DNA of 64,000 bases from Subsaxibacter sp. CAU 1640 (GTDB lineage Bacteria; Bacteroidota; Bacteroidia; Flavobacteriales; Flavobacteriaceae), in NCBI RefSeq assembly GCF_023156585.1, contig NZ_JALNMI010000003.1, positions 372,001-436,000 of the forward strand, written 5' to 3'. Under the pieces are notes generated by a model. That model was not told the DNA's origin. It searched no databases and saw only the letters and a program-made list of their open reading frames with translations. The position numbers and the translations under genes are program-made. This document shows positions 54,773 to 63,850 of this stretch, in pieces (positions within the stretch are counted from its first letter, which is position 1; the number at the start of each line of letters is the position of its first letter).

Positions 54773-55336
54773 ATGGATAGAGACCAAGTACAGCATACCA
54801 TTGAGCGCCTCAAAGAAGGTGACAAAACGGTACTTGAACATCTCTATAAAGAACATAGAACACCGTTTTTAAAGTTTGCTTCTAAATACAAACTCTCCAA
54901 AGATGAATTGCTGGATATTTATCAAGACAGCATCCTCGCTTTTGTGGACAATGTAAAGAACGGCAAAGTGGAAAACCTCAACAGCTCTATAGGAACTTAC
55001 CTATTTGCCATTGGGAAATTTATGGTGTTCAAACGCTTGAAACGATTGGAAATGGTTGATGAGTCGCCTATTGATATGGAGAGATTGGAGTATTATCATC
55101 GTGAAACCCACGACAATAATGTTTATGATAATGAAGAACTAGCGCTTTTCAAGAAATGTTTTGAACAATTAGGCACACAGTGCAAGGAGTTGTTGCAACT
55201 CTTTTATTATAGAGGATTTGATCTAGAGGAAATTCAAGCAGCGCAAGGCTACGATAATTACAATGTGGTGAAAAGCCAAAAATCGAGATGCTTGAAACAT
55301 TTAAAGACTTTAATTAGCAAACACAAGAATGGATAA
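54773..55336 (+). CDS. ECF-type RNA polymerase sigma factor
   Basis: 187 residues. Region 2 (about 10-80): LKEGDKTVLEHLYKEHRTPFLKFASKYKL, ELLDIYQDSILAFVDNVKNGK; region 4 (about 125-185): CFEQLGTQCKELLQLFYYRGFDLEEIQAAQGYDNYNVVKSQKSRCLKHLK, with the helix-turn-helix recognition helix. ECF sigma factors of Bacteroidota usually answer to a linked anti-sigma factor, and one follows with an 8 bp overlap. The target promoter set is unknown, but the TPR-CHAT gene opposite may belong to the same response. Confidence 0.92.
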   Translation: MDRDQVQHTIERLKEGDKTVLEHLYKEHRTPFLKFASKYKLSKDELLDIYQDSILAFVDNVKNGKVENLNSSIGTYLFAIGKFMVFKRLKRLEMVDESPIDMERLEYYHRETHDNNVYDNEELALFKKCFEQLGTQCKELLQLFYYRGFDLEEIQAAQGYDNYNVVKSQKSRCLKHLKTLISKHKNG

Positions 55337-56042
55337 GGAACGATTGATAGCAAACTACGTTCTCAACAAATTGTCGGACGAGGAAAAAATTGAGTTTGAA
55401 CGATTGATGGAGACGGATGCCGACTTTATAGAGCAGGTGGCGTTTGAAACAAAACTCAAAAAGAGCTTGTTTGTATCCGAACATCAAAAACTGAAAGGGC
55501 AATTGCAAAACATTGAACGAACCAGTTCACCTAAAAACCGCAACACAGGATGGTATTGGATAGCGGCATCGATTGTTGTTTTATTAAGTATTGGTACCTT
55601 TTGGACCTTCAGCTCACCTTCTAATGATGCGCTTTTCGAACGTTATTACCAAACGGCAAGCAACACATCCTACCCTATCGTTAGGTCAAATGATACCGTT
55701 TCAGATGTGATGACCAAAGCTTACATCGCTTATGCAAGCCAAGATTACCTAACAGCGCAAAAATTGTTTTCTGAAGCTTTTGATCAAACCGATGCCTCTG
55801 AATTATTGTTCTACAAAGGCATAAGCCAACTGGAATCAGGCTATTTTTCTGATGCCATTGAAACATTGAAAAAACATCAAACTTTTAAGGATACATTATT
55901 GGAGAAAAGTCAATGGTATTTGGCTCTTGCTTATCTCAAGTCTGATAATCTTACTGACGCTAAAACTATTTTAAATGGTCTTACTGCTGATGCTTCCAAT
56001 TACAAATACACAGAGGCAAAAGAATTACTATCGGAATTATAA
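55329..56042 (+). CDS. Anti-sigma-factor-like membrane protein with TPR repeats
   Basis: 237 residues. N-terminal helix-rich region (LIANYVLNKLSDEEKIEFERLMETDADF, an anti-sigma-type motif as in FecR/RsiW relatives), a membrane helix at about 76-95 (WYWIAASIVVLLSIGTFWTF), and a periplasmic TPR part (TASNTSYPIV; YASQDYLTAQKLFSEAF; LFYKGISQLESGYFSDAIETLKKH). Overlaps the sigma gene by 8 bp and the opposite-strand TPR-CHAT gene's end by 6 bp. Probably holds the sigma factor at the membrane and senses a protein signal through TPRs. Confidence 0.84.
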   Translation: MDKERLIANYVLNKLSDEEKIEFERLMETDADFIEQVAFETKLKKSLFVSEHQKLKGQLQNIERTSSPKNRNTGWYWIAASIVVLLSIGTFWTFSSPSNDALFERYYQTASNTSYPIVRSNDTVSDVMTKAYIAYASQDYLTAQKLFSEAFDQTDASELLFYKGISQLESGYFSDAIETLKKHQTFKDTLLEKSQWYLALAYLKSDNLTDAKTILNGLTADASNYKYTEAKELLSEL

Positions 56043-59030
56043 CCGTCTGTACACCACAAAACCAATCACAGGGACCAACAACAACAACAACCACCAATAG
56101 CCATTGGCACTGGATTTAAAGGCATCCACATTCCCAGAAATCACAAAGCCTGACCAATAGTATGGATGCTTCAACGCTTCATCAATTTCTGAATTGAGAT
56201 AATCGCGTTTGGCCAATTTCAACGCTCTATGTTTTGGCGCGCCATTGTCAAGGTGTTTGTAAAAGGATGCCATAATACTCGCAGTGGCTTTGTCGTCCAC
56301 CTTCCAAAGGCTCATTACGGTCGAAGGCACTCCGGCATAGGTAAAGGCTTTTGAAACACTCTGTACACCTTCACCATTATAAATCATACCAAAGCCCGTG
56401 TCGCAAGCACTCAAAACCGCCAAGTCTGCATTCAAAGTTTCATTATAGAGTTCGCCGACCAACAAACGTTCACCACTGAAATCGAGATGTGAAAATTCAG
56501 GATTTTCCAAATCAATACCAGAATGCATCGCCAAATGAAGAATATTGAATTCTGGAGATTTCTCAATAAATTCGTGCTTGGTGGCATTCTGAAACAATTG
56601 CGATGGTACGATATCTCCAATGGCGCTAACCTCTTTCATCACTGCAGGAAGGTAATTGGCTGATATTTGGTTTTCAGATTGCCCTGTAAAAATCCCGACA
56701 AGCAGGTCTTTTTGGCTTGGGACTTTTAGTTGTTCAGCATAAAGTTTTAGAGAGGAACTATAACTTATCACTTTATCGCTTTCGAAATAATCATCCATCA
56801 ACGCTTCAAAAGGCAACATCGCCAATGACTGTCCTGCAATAATGGTGATATCATCAAATTGGCTTTCATTCATTAAGTCGACCAACGGCTTCATAGCTTC
56901 AGGAATCACCACCTCCGAATCAAATTTAGACAGCGCATTCACATACGTAGAAATCGAAGTCGCCACATCATCATCCTCATTCAAACGCTTCAACTTACAG
57001 TCGGTTTTGCTAATCTGAAATACAAATAAATCGCTCTCCACAAATACAAACTTATACGCTACTTGGTCTGTATCAAGTTGCTTCTTAAAACCCTCCAGGT
57101 CAAAAGTCTCCTGACTCCTATGATAATAGGGTTCGTAGGTTTGCTGAATGGCTTGCTGCTGTTTTCGCAATTGTGTTTTTAAATCGGTGATGCGATGGCT
57201 CAAAGAATCGGACGACAAGCCTGATTCCTGCTTGGAAGTATAGAGTTTGTTTTGATAATAATTGATGAGCGATTTCAATTCCAACTCCTTGTATAAAATG
57301 GAATCAGGAATATTCAACCGTTGCTTTGATTTGCTGTAAACAAACTTTGACCACGTCAATTTGGAAGTATTGTTCTCAAGTGTTTGAAGGATGTCTGAAA
57401 GCATTGTAGATTCTTGCTTCAACATTCCGCAGGATATCAATCCCTTTTCGATGTCCTTATAAGATTTATACAGTTTGGAATTATACATATCACCGATATA
57501 AATTTGGTTGAACAATTCTGAAGTGAGCATAAAAAGATTATAAGCACTTTTGAAATCGTCCTCTTCTGAAGTCTTTTGATAATGCTTCAAGAAATGCGTA
57601 CCCATCATCAGCAAACCATCTAGGGTTTCATATGTATAAAACTCTTTGAGTTGCTCTGGTTTCAAACTCGAAAAAGAATAATCAGTGTTCGGTGTTTTTA
57701 AAATGCATTGCATTGCTTCGTCAAAACACCGTACAGCGTCCTCACTGCGCATCTGTCGTGATAAAATGGCACCTTCTTCGCACAGCACTTGAAACTTCTG
57801 ATGGTCGCTTAAGTTCTCTTTGGAAAGAATGACTTCCGAGAGTTTTAAAGCGTCTGTATTCCGTTTTTGCTCGGCCAATAATCGAAACAATGCCAACTGA
57901 TAAGGCGTTGGGTCGGTGTAAAATTTTGCCTCACTCTCGGTTGCCAAGGTGATGGCTTTGTTCAAATATGTGATGCGTTCAGCGTCTGACAATTCTGGTA
58001 ATTGCGACTGCAAATAGTACAGATTAATCTCGCCTTCCACATCCCACATATAGTAGCGTGTCGATTCTTTCAGCAAATTTTCAGAAAGTCCAATGTATTT
58101 CTTGGCCTTATCTTGTTCGTTGGTTTGGTAATAGATATCTATATAGGCGGCATAGAGTTGCCACAGGTCGCGTCGGTCCAGGGTTTTCTGTTCACTTTTT
58201 TTATGCGACAGACTCATAGAATCCAGCAAATGTTCTTGTTTTTGAAGGTAGTTTTCCGCCAACTTATAATCACCATAAAAGCTGTACCAGTCGGCCAACT
58301 TCCTATAGGTTACAAACCGCTGGCTGAAGGCATCTTCGTGCGTACTGACTTTTTCCCAATACTGTTCGGCATCGCTTAACAGTCTAAACTCCTCACGACG
58401 CAATCCCAACTTTTTGTAGTTCTCCACTACTCTATCATAATTGGCATAAACGTCAAATAGGTTTTCAGGATGATGTGTTTTATAGAGCGCATTTGATCGT
58501 TCGTAATAGGCATTGGCTCGCTCTGGGTCGCCCATTTTGGTGTGGATGAATCCAAGGTCATCGATGATGTAAAGTACCTTTTGATGATGCTCTGGAAAGG
58601 TATCAAGTACAATTTCCAAATTCTTTTCAGCCTCTACCAAAGCCTTGTCCCACTTGCCCAAATAACCATATTGATGATAGATACGATTCTGAACCAAATG
58701 TTTTAAATACAGATGACTTTCTTTCGGAAGTTGCTGGCAATAATCGCGTGCTTTTAAGGAATTTTCCAAAGCACTGCTGTGTCTATCCTGTCCGCCGACG
58801 ATTTCCGAAGAACAAGACAAGGTATAATAATACTTTGCCCGAATGACCTTCATAAAATCACCACTATGGGTGTTTTCATTTAAGGCAAGCTTTCGAAACT
58901 TTAAGGATTGATCGTATTCACCTTCAAGGTCTAGCGAATCTGCGATGTGTGTATTGTCGCTCACTTGCGCTAACAGCAAACAAGGCACCATCAGGCACCA
59001 ACACATCACAAGAAGCTTTAAGTAATTCAT
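56037..59030 (-). CDS. TPR-CHAT domain protein with signal peptide and C-terminal membrane anchor
   Basis: 997 residues. Signal peptide 1-21 (MVPCLLLAQ end). TPR repeats over about 30-640. The C-terminal CHAT (caspase HetF-associated) protease domain has the His in LHLAMHSGID (about 834) and Cys in LSACDTGFGM (about 874), then GEGVQSVSKAFTYAGVPSTVMSLW, so the catalytic dyad is intact. A final helix (WWLLLLLVPVIGFVVYRRL) anchors it to the membrane. CHAT proteins cleave partners after TPR-mediated recognition. Convergent with and touching the sigma/anti-sigma pair, so possibly one signalling module. Confidence 0.9.
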   Translation of the reverse strand: MNYLKLLVMCWCLMVPCLLLAQVSDNTHIADSLDLEGEYDQSLKFRKLALNENTHSGDFMKVIRAKYYYTLSCSSEIVGGQDRHSSALENSLKARDYCQQLPKESHLYLKHLVQNRIYHQYGYLGKWDKALVEAEKNLEIVLDTFPEHHQKVLYIIDDLGFIHTKMGDPERANAYYERSNALYKTHHPENLFDVYANYDRVVENYKKLGLRREEFRLLSDAEQYWEKVSTHEDAFSQRFVTYRKLADWYSFYGDYKLAENYLQKQEHLLDSMSLSHKKSEQKTLDRRDLWQLYAAYIDIYYQTNEQDKAKKYIGLSENLLKESTRYYMWDVEGEINLYYLQSQLPELSDAERITYLNKAITLATESEAKFYTDPTPYQLALFRLLAEQKRNTDALKLSEVILSKENLSDHQKFQVLCEEGAILSRQMRSEDAVRCFDEAMQCILKTPNTDYSFSSLKPEQLKEFYTYETLDGLLMMGTHFLKHYQKTSEEDDFKSAYNLFMLTSELFNQIYIGDMYNSKLYKSYKDIEKGLISCGMLKQESTMLSDILQTLENNTSKLTWSKFVYSKSKQRLNIPDSILYKELELKSLINYYQNKLYTSKQESGLSSDSLSHRITDLKTQLRKQQQAIQQTYEPYYHRSQETFDLEGFKKQLDTDQVAYKFVFVESDLFVFQISKTDCKLKRLNEDDDVATSISTYVNALSKFDSEVVIPEAMKPLVDLMNESQFDDITIIAGQSLAMLPFEALMDDYFESDKVISYSSSLKLYAEQLKVPSQKDLLVGIFTGQSENQISANYLPAVMKEVSAIGDIVPSQLFQNATKHEFIEKSPEFNILHLAMHSGIDLENPEFSHLDFSGERLLVGELYNETLNADLAVLSACDTGFGMIYNGEGVQSVSKAFTYAGVPSTVMSLWKVDDKATASIMASFYKHLDNGAPKHRALKLAKRDYLNSEIDEALKHPYYWSGFVISGNVDAFKSSANGYWWLLLLLVPVIGFVVYRRL

Positions 59031-59070
59031 CTACAGAAATAAATCACCTAAATATAAACAAAATGAATGG

Positions 59071-60264
59071 CTAAAAAAGAGAGGCTATGGCAGTTTTCAT
59101 TTTCTCTGCACGCTCGTGCACCTGCTCTTCCGTCCAGGACATCTTAATCAAACAGGAAATGTTTCTGCCAATGTAAAGGTCCGATTGGTCAAAGCTTTTG
59201 GTTTTGAGGTAACTTAAACCAGCTTCCAATTCTTTGGATAAGGGATGTAAGGTTTTCAGCTGCTTCAAATGATCCCACTTGCGGACGTAATGCCAATTGT
59301 TATCATAATAATGAAAGCAGCCATCGATTCCGGCAGATTTCAATGCGGTCATAGCTTGTCTTGCAGCTTCCAAATCGGGTAGGAAGAAATTCAAAAAGGC
59401 ATAACTTTCTTCGCCACCATCGGGAACGATGCGAAAATGCACTTGCGGAATCGTCTCCAATGCTTCACGTAGGATGGTATAATTCTTCTTTTGTATCTCA
59501 AGAAATTCTGGTAGGCGTCTGGCCTGTGCCAAACCCACCGCAGCGTTCAATTCACTGATTCTAAAATTATAACCCAAGAACGGATGTTCTTCAGCACCTC
59601 TGTCATACCCGACGTGGTCGTGTCCGTGGTCAGAATAGTGGTCGGCGTTCTTATGATAATCATCATTATTGGTCACCACTGCCCCACCTTCGCCGCAGGT
59701 AACGGTCTTTACATAATCAAACGAAAAACAACCCACATCACCATAGGTGCCCAAGGCTTTGCCTTTGTAAGTACCGCCAATGGCTTGACAGGCATCTTCT
59801 ATCAACAGTAATTTATGTTCGTCACAAATGGCTTTCAATGCATCTAGGTCAGCCATACTGCCGCACATGTGCACTGGCATAATGGCTTTGGTCTTTGAAG
59901 TGATGGCTGCTTCCACAGCCTTGATGTCCAAGGTGAGCGTGTCATCAATATCCACCAAAATAGGAATGGCTCCCAGCATCATGATGGCTTCAAAACTCGC
60001 CACAAAAGTAAAACAAGGCATGATCACCTCATCTCCTGCTCCCACACCAGCCACGGCAAGAGCCATCGTCACTGCCGATGTGCCACTGTTCACCACCTGC
60101 ACGTGCTTCACGTTCAATTGCTTCTGCAATTCGCTTTCCAGTTCCTTGGCTTTCCAATGGCCCTGACGCATTCCGTCAAAACCATAGCGCATCAGTACAC
60201 CTGTATTTAGAACGTCGTTAACTTCTTGGCGCTCCAAATCACCAAACATTTCAAATCCTGGCAT
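59071..60264 (-). CDS. DegT/DnrJ/EryC1/StrS-family aminotransferase (KdnA-like)
   Basis: 397 residues. PLP enzyme of fold type I acting on keto-sugars. Seen: VNSGTSAVTMALAVAGVGAGDEVIMPCFTFVAS, DIDDTLTLDIKAVEAA, PVHMCGSMADLDAL, EDACQAIGG, the PLP lysine in SFDYVKTVTCGEGGA and GYNFRISELNAAVGLAQ. The DHGHDHVG and DNNWHYVRKWDHLK tracts resemble KdnA-type enzymes that aminate an octulosonate in LPS sugar synthesis. That specificity is memory-based; partner genes such as kdnB are not here. Nine bases after the next gene. Confidence 0.9.
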   Translation of the reverse strand: MPGFEMFGDLERQEVNDVLNTGVLMRYGFDGMRQGHWKAKELESELQKQLNVKHVQVVNSGTSAVTMALAVAGVGAGDEVIMPCFTFVASFEAIMMLGAIPILVDIDDTLTLDIKAVEAAITSKTKAIMPVHMCGSMADLDALKAICDEHKLLLIEDACQAIGGTYKGKALGTYGDVGCFSFDYVKTVTCGEGGAVVTNNDDYHKNADHYSDHGHDHVGYDRGAEEHPFLGYNFRISELNAAVGLAQARRLPEFLEIQKKNYTILREALETIPQVHFRIVPDGGEESYAFLNFFLPDLEAARQAMTALKSAGIDGCFHYYDNNWHYVRKWDHLKQLKTLHPLSKELEAGLSYLKTKSFDQSDLYIGRNISCLIKMSWTEEQVHERAEKMKTAIASLF

Positions 60265-60272
60265 GTGCTCGT

Positions 60273-60713
60273 TTATTTAGTCGTTTTCAGAAAGTCGAAA
60301 AATTGCGCCACAGAGGCATCGTCTGTAGCGGTCAAGGGTGTACCCACCTCTTGTTTATTGGTATCTACCACCAGCATTAATGGGAAAGTCATCGTCTTAT
60401 TGTAGTGCTGCACCAGTCGGCGTTGTTTGATCTCATTGATACCGACATTCTTACTGGTGTTGTTACTGCCTTCCATCATCAACAACACATATTTATCAGC
60501 CACGGCTTTAAAATCAGACTGCGCCAATTCTTCTGTATAGAACTCCAGACATTCCTTGCAACCCGGCTTTGTAAAGTAAATCAAAATCGATTTGTTTTCC
60601 TGTTTTGCCAATTCGAGGGCCACATTAAAATCTTTGTTCCAAGATAAAGGCACTTCCTGTGCTTTCAGTGATAAACCAAAACAAAGTGTCAGCAGTATGA
60701 TAAAGTTACGCAT
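60273..60713 (-). CDS. Exported thioredoxin-like protein
   Basis: 146 residues. Signal peptide 1-19 (FIILLTLCFGLSLKAQ). The thioredoxin-like core ILIYFTKPGCKECLEFYTEE has a C-x2-C pair (CKEC) and MTFPLMLVVDTNK with the cis-Pro strand. Such small proteins keep disulfides reduced in the periplasm. Nine bases separate it from the aminotransferase, so they may be co-transcribed, though the functional link is unclear. Confidence 0.85.
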   Translation of the reverse strand: MRNFIILLTLCFGLSLKAQEVPLSWNKDFNVALELAKQENKSILIYFTKPGCKECLEFYTEELAQSDFKAVADKYVLLMMEGSNNTSKNVGINEIKQRRLVQHYNKTMTFPLMLVVDTNKQEVGTPLTATDDASVAQFFDFLKTTK

Positions 60714-60787
60714 GGGTAATAGTTGTTTATGTATGTCACAAATATAATTGAAACTTATCCCTGTTCAAAAGGAAAAGATGCTTTTAA

Positions 60788-61417
60788 CTACAATTCCACC
60801 ACTGCTTCGTGCACCTCTTTACGCACTTTCTTGAAGCCGGCAAACATATCATCGGGATGCCTAAAGCCTACGGGCAGTAGCAGCACACTCTTTAATCCTT
60901 TATCTTTCAGGTTTAAAATGGTGTCAAACTGCGCTGCATCAAAACCCTCCATAGGGCACGAGTCGATGCCCTCTACGGCACAGACGGTCATGAGGTTGCC
61001 GAGGGCGATATACACCTGACGGATGGCCCACTCCTCACGTTCCGTTGCGCTCATGTTGCGGATGGTCTGCTTCAGGTCGGCGCGGTATGGTGCGAGGATG
61101 GATTTTGGGGTGTTACGGATGTCGGTCACATTGTCAAAATGCGCATCCACATCGGTGTCAGAGATGCTGTCTTGCACACACAGCACCAGCAAGTGCGAGG
61201 CATGCAATACCTGTTTTTGCCCAAAGGCGAGCGGCACGAGTTGCTCGCGAATGTCCTTGTCCTCTACCACCACCAACTTGATGGTTTGCAAACCGAAGGA
61301 GGTCGCCGTGAGGTTGAACGCCTGCTTTAAGGTATGGAGTTGGCTGTTTGAGAGTGTATGTTGTGGGTCGAACTTCTTGGTGGCATAGCGCCATTCCAAT
61401 CTTTCTATGATATCCAT
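60788..61417 (-). CDS. Nitroreductase-family FMN oxidoreductase
   Basis: 209 residues from MDIIERLEWRYATKKFD, the usual nitroreductase opening. A start 21 bp upstream is in frame but unnecessary. Seen: RYATKKFDP; FGLQTIKLVVVEDKDI; QVLHASHLLVLCVQ; IALGNLMTVCAVEGIDSCPMEGFD; LLPVGFRHPDD. Reduces nitro or quinone compounds with NAD(P)H via FMN; NfsB/DrgA-like. The 3' part is more GC-rich than neighbours. Its 5' end abuts the GC-rich repeat array. Confidence 0.9.
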   Translation of the reverse strand: MDIIERLEWRYATKKFDPQHTLSNSQLHTLKQAFNLTATSFGLQTIKLVVVEDKDIREQLVPLAFGQKQVLHASHLLVLCVQDSISDTDVDAHFDNVTDIRNTPKSILAPYRADLKQTIRNMSATEREEWAIRQVYIALGNLMTVCAVEGIDSCPMEGFDAAQFDTILNLKDKGLKSVLLLPVGFRHPDDMFAGFKKVRKEVHEAVVEL

Positions 61418-61527
61418 TTTGTGTTGAACTTTTTGCAAAGATAGGGATTGTGTGGTGACTGCACCACCGCTGTGTGCGTGTATTGATAATGGTGGTATTG
61501 AGGGAAGTTATGGATGCTATTTTGGGG

Positions 61528-61800
61528 ACGCGTGCGGATGCTCTTGGCATGCGTGCGGATGCGTTTGGCGTGCGTGCGGTTGCTCTTGGCGCCCGTGCGT
61601 TTGCATTTGGCGTGCGTGCGTTTGCATTTGGCGTCCGTACGGATGGGTTTAGCTAGCGTGCGGTTACACTTGGCTTGCGTGCGGATGGGTTTGGCGTGGG
61701 TGCGGATGGACTTGGCATGCGTGCGGATGGGTTTGGTATGCGTGCGTTTGCACTTGGCGTCCGTGCGGATGGGTTTGGCGTGTGTGCGGATGGGTTTTGC
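61528..61800. repeat. GC-rich 21-bp tandem array encoding heptads
   Basis: Thirteen 21-bp units, plus-strand consensus near GTGCGGATGGGTTTGGC plus four bases, each varying at a few sites. On the minus strand an ORF (61405-61803, 132 codons) reads as (AKPIRTH)n heptads: AKPIRTD, AKCKRTH, AKSIRTH and so on. The plus strand is also open in more than one frame. Composition is clearly more GC-rich than the flanks. Coding status uncertain; no homologue recognised. Confidence 0.8.
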
Positions 61801-61979
61801 CATTGTGGGTTGTCTTGAACCTGAGACTCTAAAAGAGCAACTTTATTTTCTAACTAATGAAATCTATTAATTGTAAATGTGTATATTAGCATCTCTCCCT
61901 AATAATATTGACAGGTCTTTAATGACTTGTTCAACCCATGTTTTTTTTAAATATAAACACACTAATTCCTTGGTTAAAT

Positions 61980-63773
61980 ATGGATATAGAAAAATTCAAA
62001 ATGGATTTTAAAGTTTTCAAGATTGATGAAAGTTTTTATGAATTGAGAAACAAAGGGTATGATGATGTTATTGAAACCATTAAGAACAATCATATTAAGA
62101 AACTGCGTCATAAGTTTAATAATTTGGACATAAAATTGGTTGATCCCAAAATAACTTCACTTGTACAAAATGAGTTTGATTTTAGAGCATACTCATTTCG
62201 ACAACCTAAAGAAAAATTTTATCTTAAAGTTTTTTTACCAGATGAATTAACTGATGATCAAAACTTCAATATCGTAGAGTTTTCATTTGTTTTATTTATA
62301 AAATACCATGGTGAAATATATTGTATAATTAGTGGGAGTGGGATGAATGTCATAAAAAAATATCTTCACCCAACTTTTGGAATTGAAATATATCAACGTT
62401 TAGCCAAACCAACAGAAGACAATGTGTTAGAATTATATGTACGCAGTATAGCTAATAATATATCTTCCAAAAAGGAAACATTTAATTTAAATCAAACCAT
62501 TTTGGAAACTTTGGTTTATTCTGATATACCTACCAAAATTAAGCTAAAAATGAGGAGTGATTTGAAAGCCAATGAATTCAAAGAATTCAAATTAGATAAA
62601 AATTTAGCTCTCATGGAGGTAGGATCTTATTTCTACTTAAGAAGTAAAATCAATTTTGAGGAACTGAAACATTTAATCTCCAAATTAGACAATATTTATT
62701 TCGATTATAATCCTCAAAAACTGACACTTTTTAGCAAAGTAAATGATTCCAACTTAATTAAAAATCTAGATGACTATTTGATAGAACTTGTCATAGATGA
62801 TATTCAAGCACATATAAATCCAGAAAAAGTAAAATATGTGATGAATGAGATTATTGAGGTGGTACATCCCAGTAAACTCGAAAGATTTTACGAGTGTGAC
62901 AAGTTTGTAATCAAATATAAATTTGCCAGAGGAAACAATTATTTAGATGTATATGAAAGAGCCGACCTATATTATAAGGCGACAAAGTATATTTATGACA
63001 GTATTGAAAATATAAATGAAAGGTTCGAAATTAAACAAAGTATATATAAATTAAACATTCTAGGTTACGTGAATCAAAGGGAAATCACTTTTGCTAATTT
63101 CTTTTCACACGTGACTGCCGAAATTGATTTTTTGGGGTATAAATATTTTAAAATTGATGGACATTGGTACATACTAGAAGATGCTTTTTTGAATTTAATG
63201 AACGAGGATGCAAAAAGTTATTATATTAAATACTTATTAAAAGAAAATCTCTTAAAACCATGGAACAAAGATGATGATGAAGATGCTTATAATAAAAGCC
63301 ATGACAGGCTCCCAAACTATTATGTATTAGATAAAATATTAAAAGACAATATTGAGCTTTGTGATATTTTAACGATACGAGATAATGTAGCATATTTTAT
63401 ACATGTAAAAAATGGTTTCAACACTACAATGAGAGACTTGTACATTCAATTGATTCTATCGGCAAAAAGGCTTTCAAACGATTTAAAAAACACTAAAGGA
63501 ATAAGTTATCTAAAAAAGACTTTGACAGAATACAATAGAAAAAATCCCAAGAAAAAAATGGATGTTGAATCCTTTTTAAATAAAGTAGCAAAAAAAGAAA
63601 TTTCTATAAATTTTGTTATGGCCTTTAAAAATAATCATCACAAAACTTATCCAATTTTAGAAAGAATAGACCGATGCAAGTCTAATATTGCCAAATATTC
63701 TATAGTACAAGCCGTTAAGGAAATGCAAGCTTTTGATTTTGGAATTAGCTTGATTGATATTTCAGACTTATGA
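61980..63773 (+). CDS. Probable TIGR04141/DUF6119-family protein (sporadically distributed)
   Basis: 597 residues from MDIEKFKMDFKVFKIDES; an ATG at 61938 adds 14 hydrophobic residues and cannot be excluded. No signal peptide. The C-terminal third has the family-like pattern: FKIDGHWYILEDAFLNLMN, RLPNYYVLDKILKDNIELCDILT (about 447-462) and FIHVKNGFNTTMRDLYIQLILSAKRL (HVK about 475-477), with spacing like a restriction-nuclease-type acidic/Lys core. Known members are patchily distributed and some occur near defence genes. Function unproven; family recognised from memory. Very AT-rich, unlike the preceding array. Confidence 0.6.
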   Translation: MDIEKFKMDFKVFKIDESFYELRNKGYDDVIETIKNNHIKKLRHKFNNLDIKLVDPKITSLVQNEFDFRAYSFRQPKEKFYLKVFLPDELTDDQNFNIVEFSFVLFIKYHGEIYCIISGSGMNVIKKYLHPTFGIEIYQRLAKPTEDNVLELYVRSIANNISSKKETFNLNQTILETLVYSDIPTKIKLKMRSDLKANEFKEFKLDKNLALMEVGSYFYLRSKINFEELKHLISKLDNIYFDYNPQKLTLFSKVNDSNLIKNLDDYLIELVIDDIQAHINPEKVKYVMNEIIEVVHPSKLERFYECDKFVIKYKFARGNNYLDVYERADLYYKATKYIYDSIENINERFEIKQSIYKLNILGYVNQREITFANFFSHVTAEIDFLGYKYFKIDGHWYILEDAFLNLMNEDAKSYYIKYLLKENLLKPWNKDDDEDAYNKSHDRLPNYYVLDKILKDNIELCDILTIRDNVAYFIHVKNGFNTTMRDLYIQLILSAKRLSNDLKNTKGISYLKKTLTEYNRKNPKKKMDVESFLNKVAKKEISINFVMAFKNNHHKTYPILERIDRCKSNIAKYSIVQAVKEMQAFDFGISLIDISDL

Positions 63774-63850
63774 ATTAGCCAATCCATGAAAAGTTTTTTG
63801 GTTTAATTAAAAATATGGTGGATATTGTTCAAACAAATAATATCAAATAA

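Noticed and set aside
61528-61800. CRISPR array or normal gene
   Set aside because: 21-bp units are contiguous without spacers; the peptide is a pure heptad repeat open on both strands, so a protein product is not asserted.
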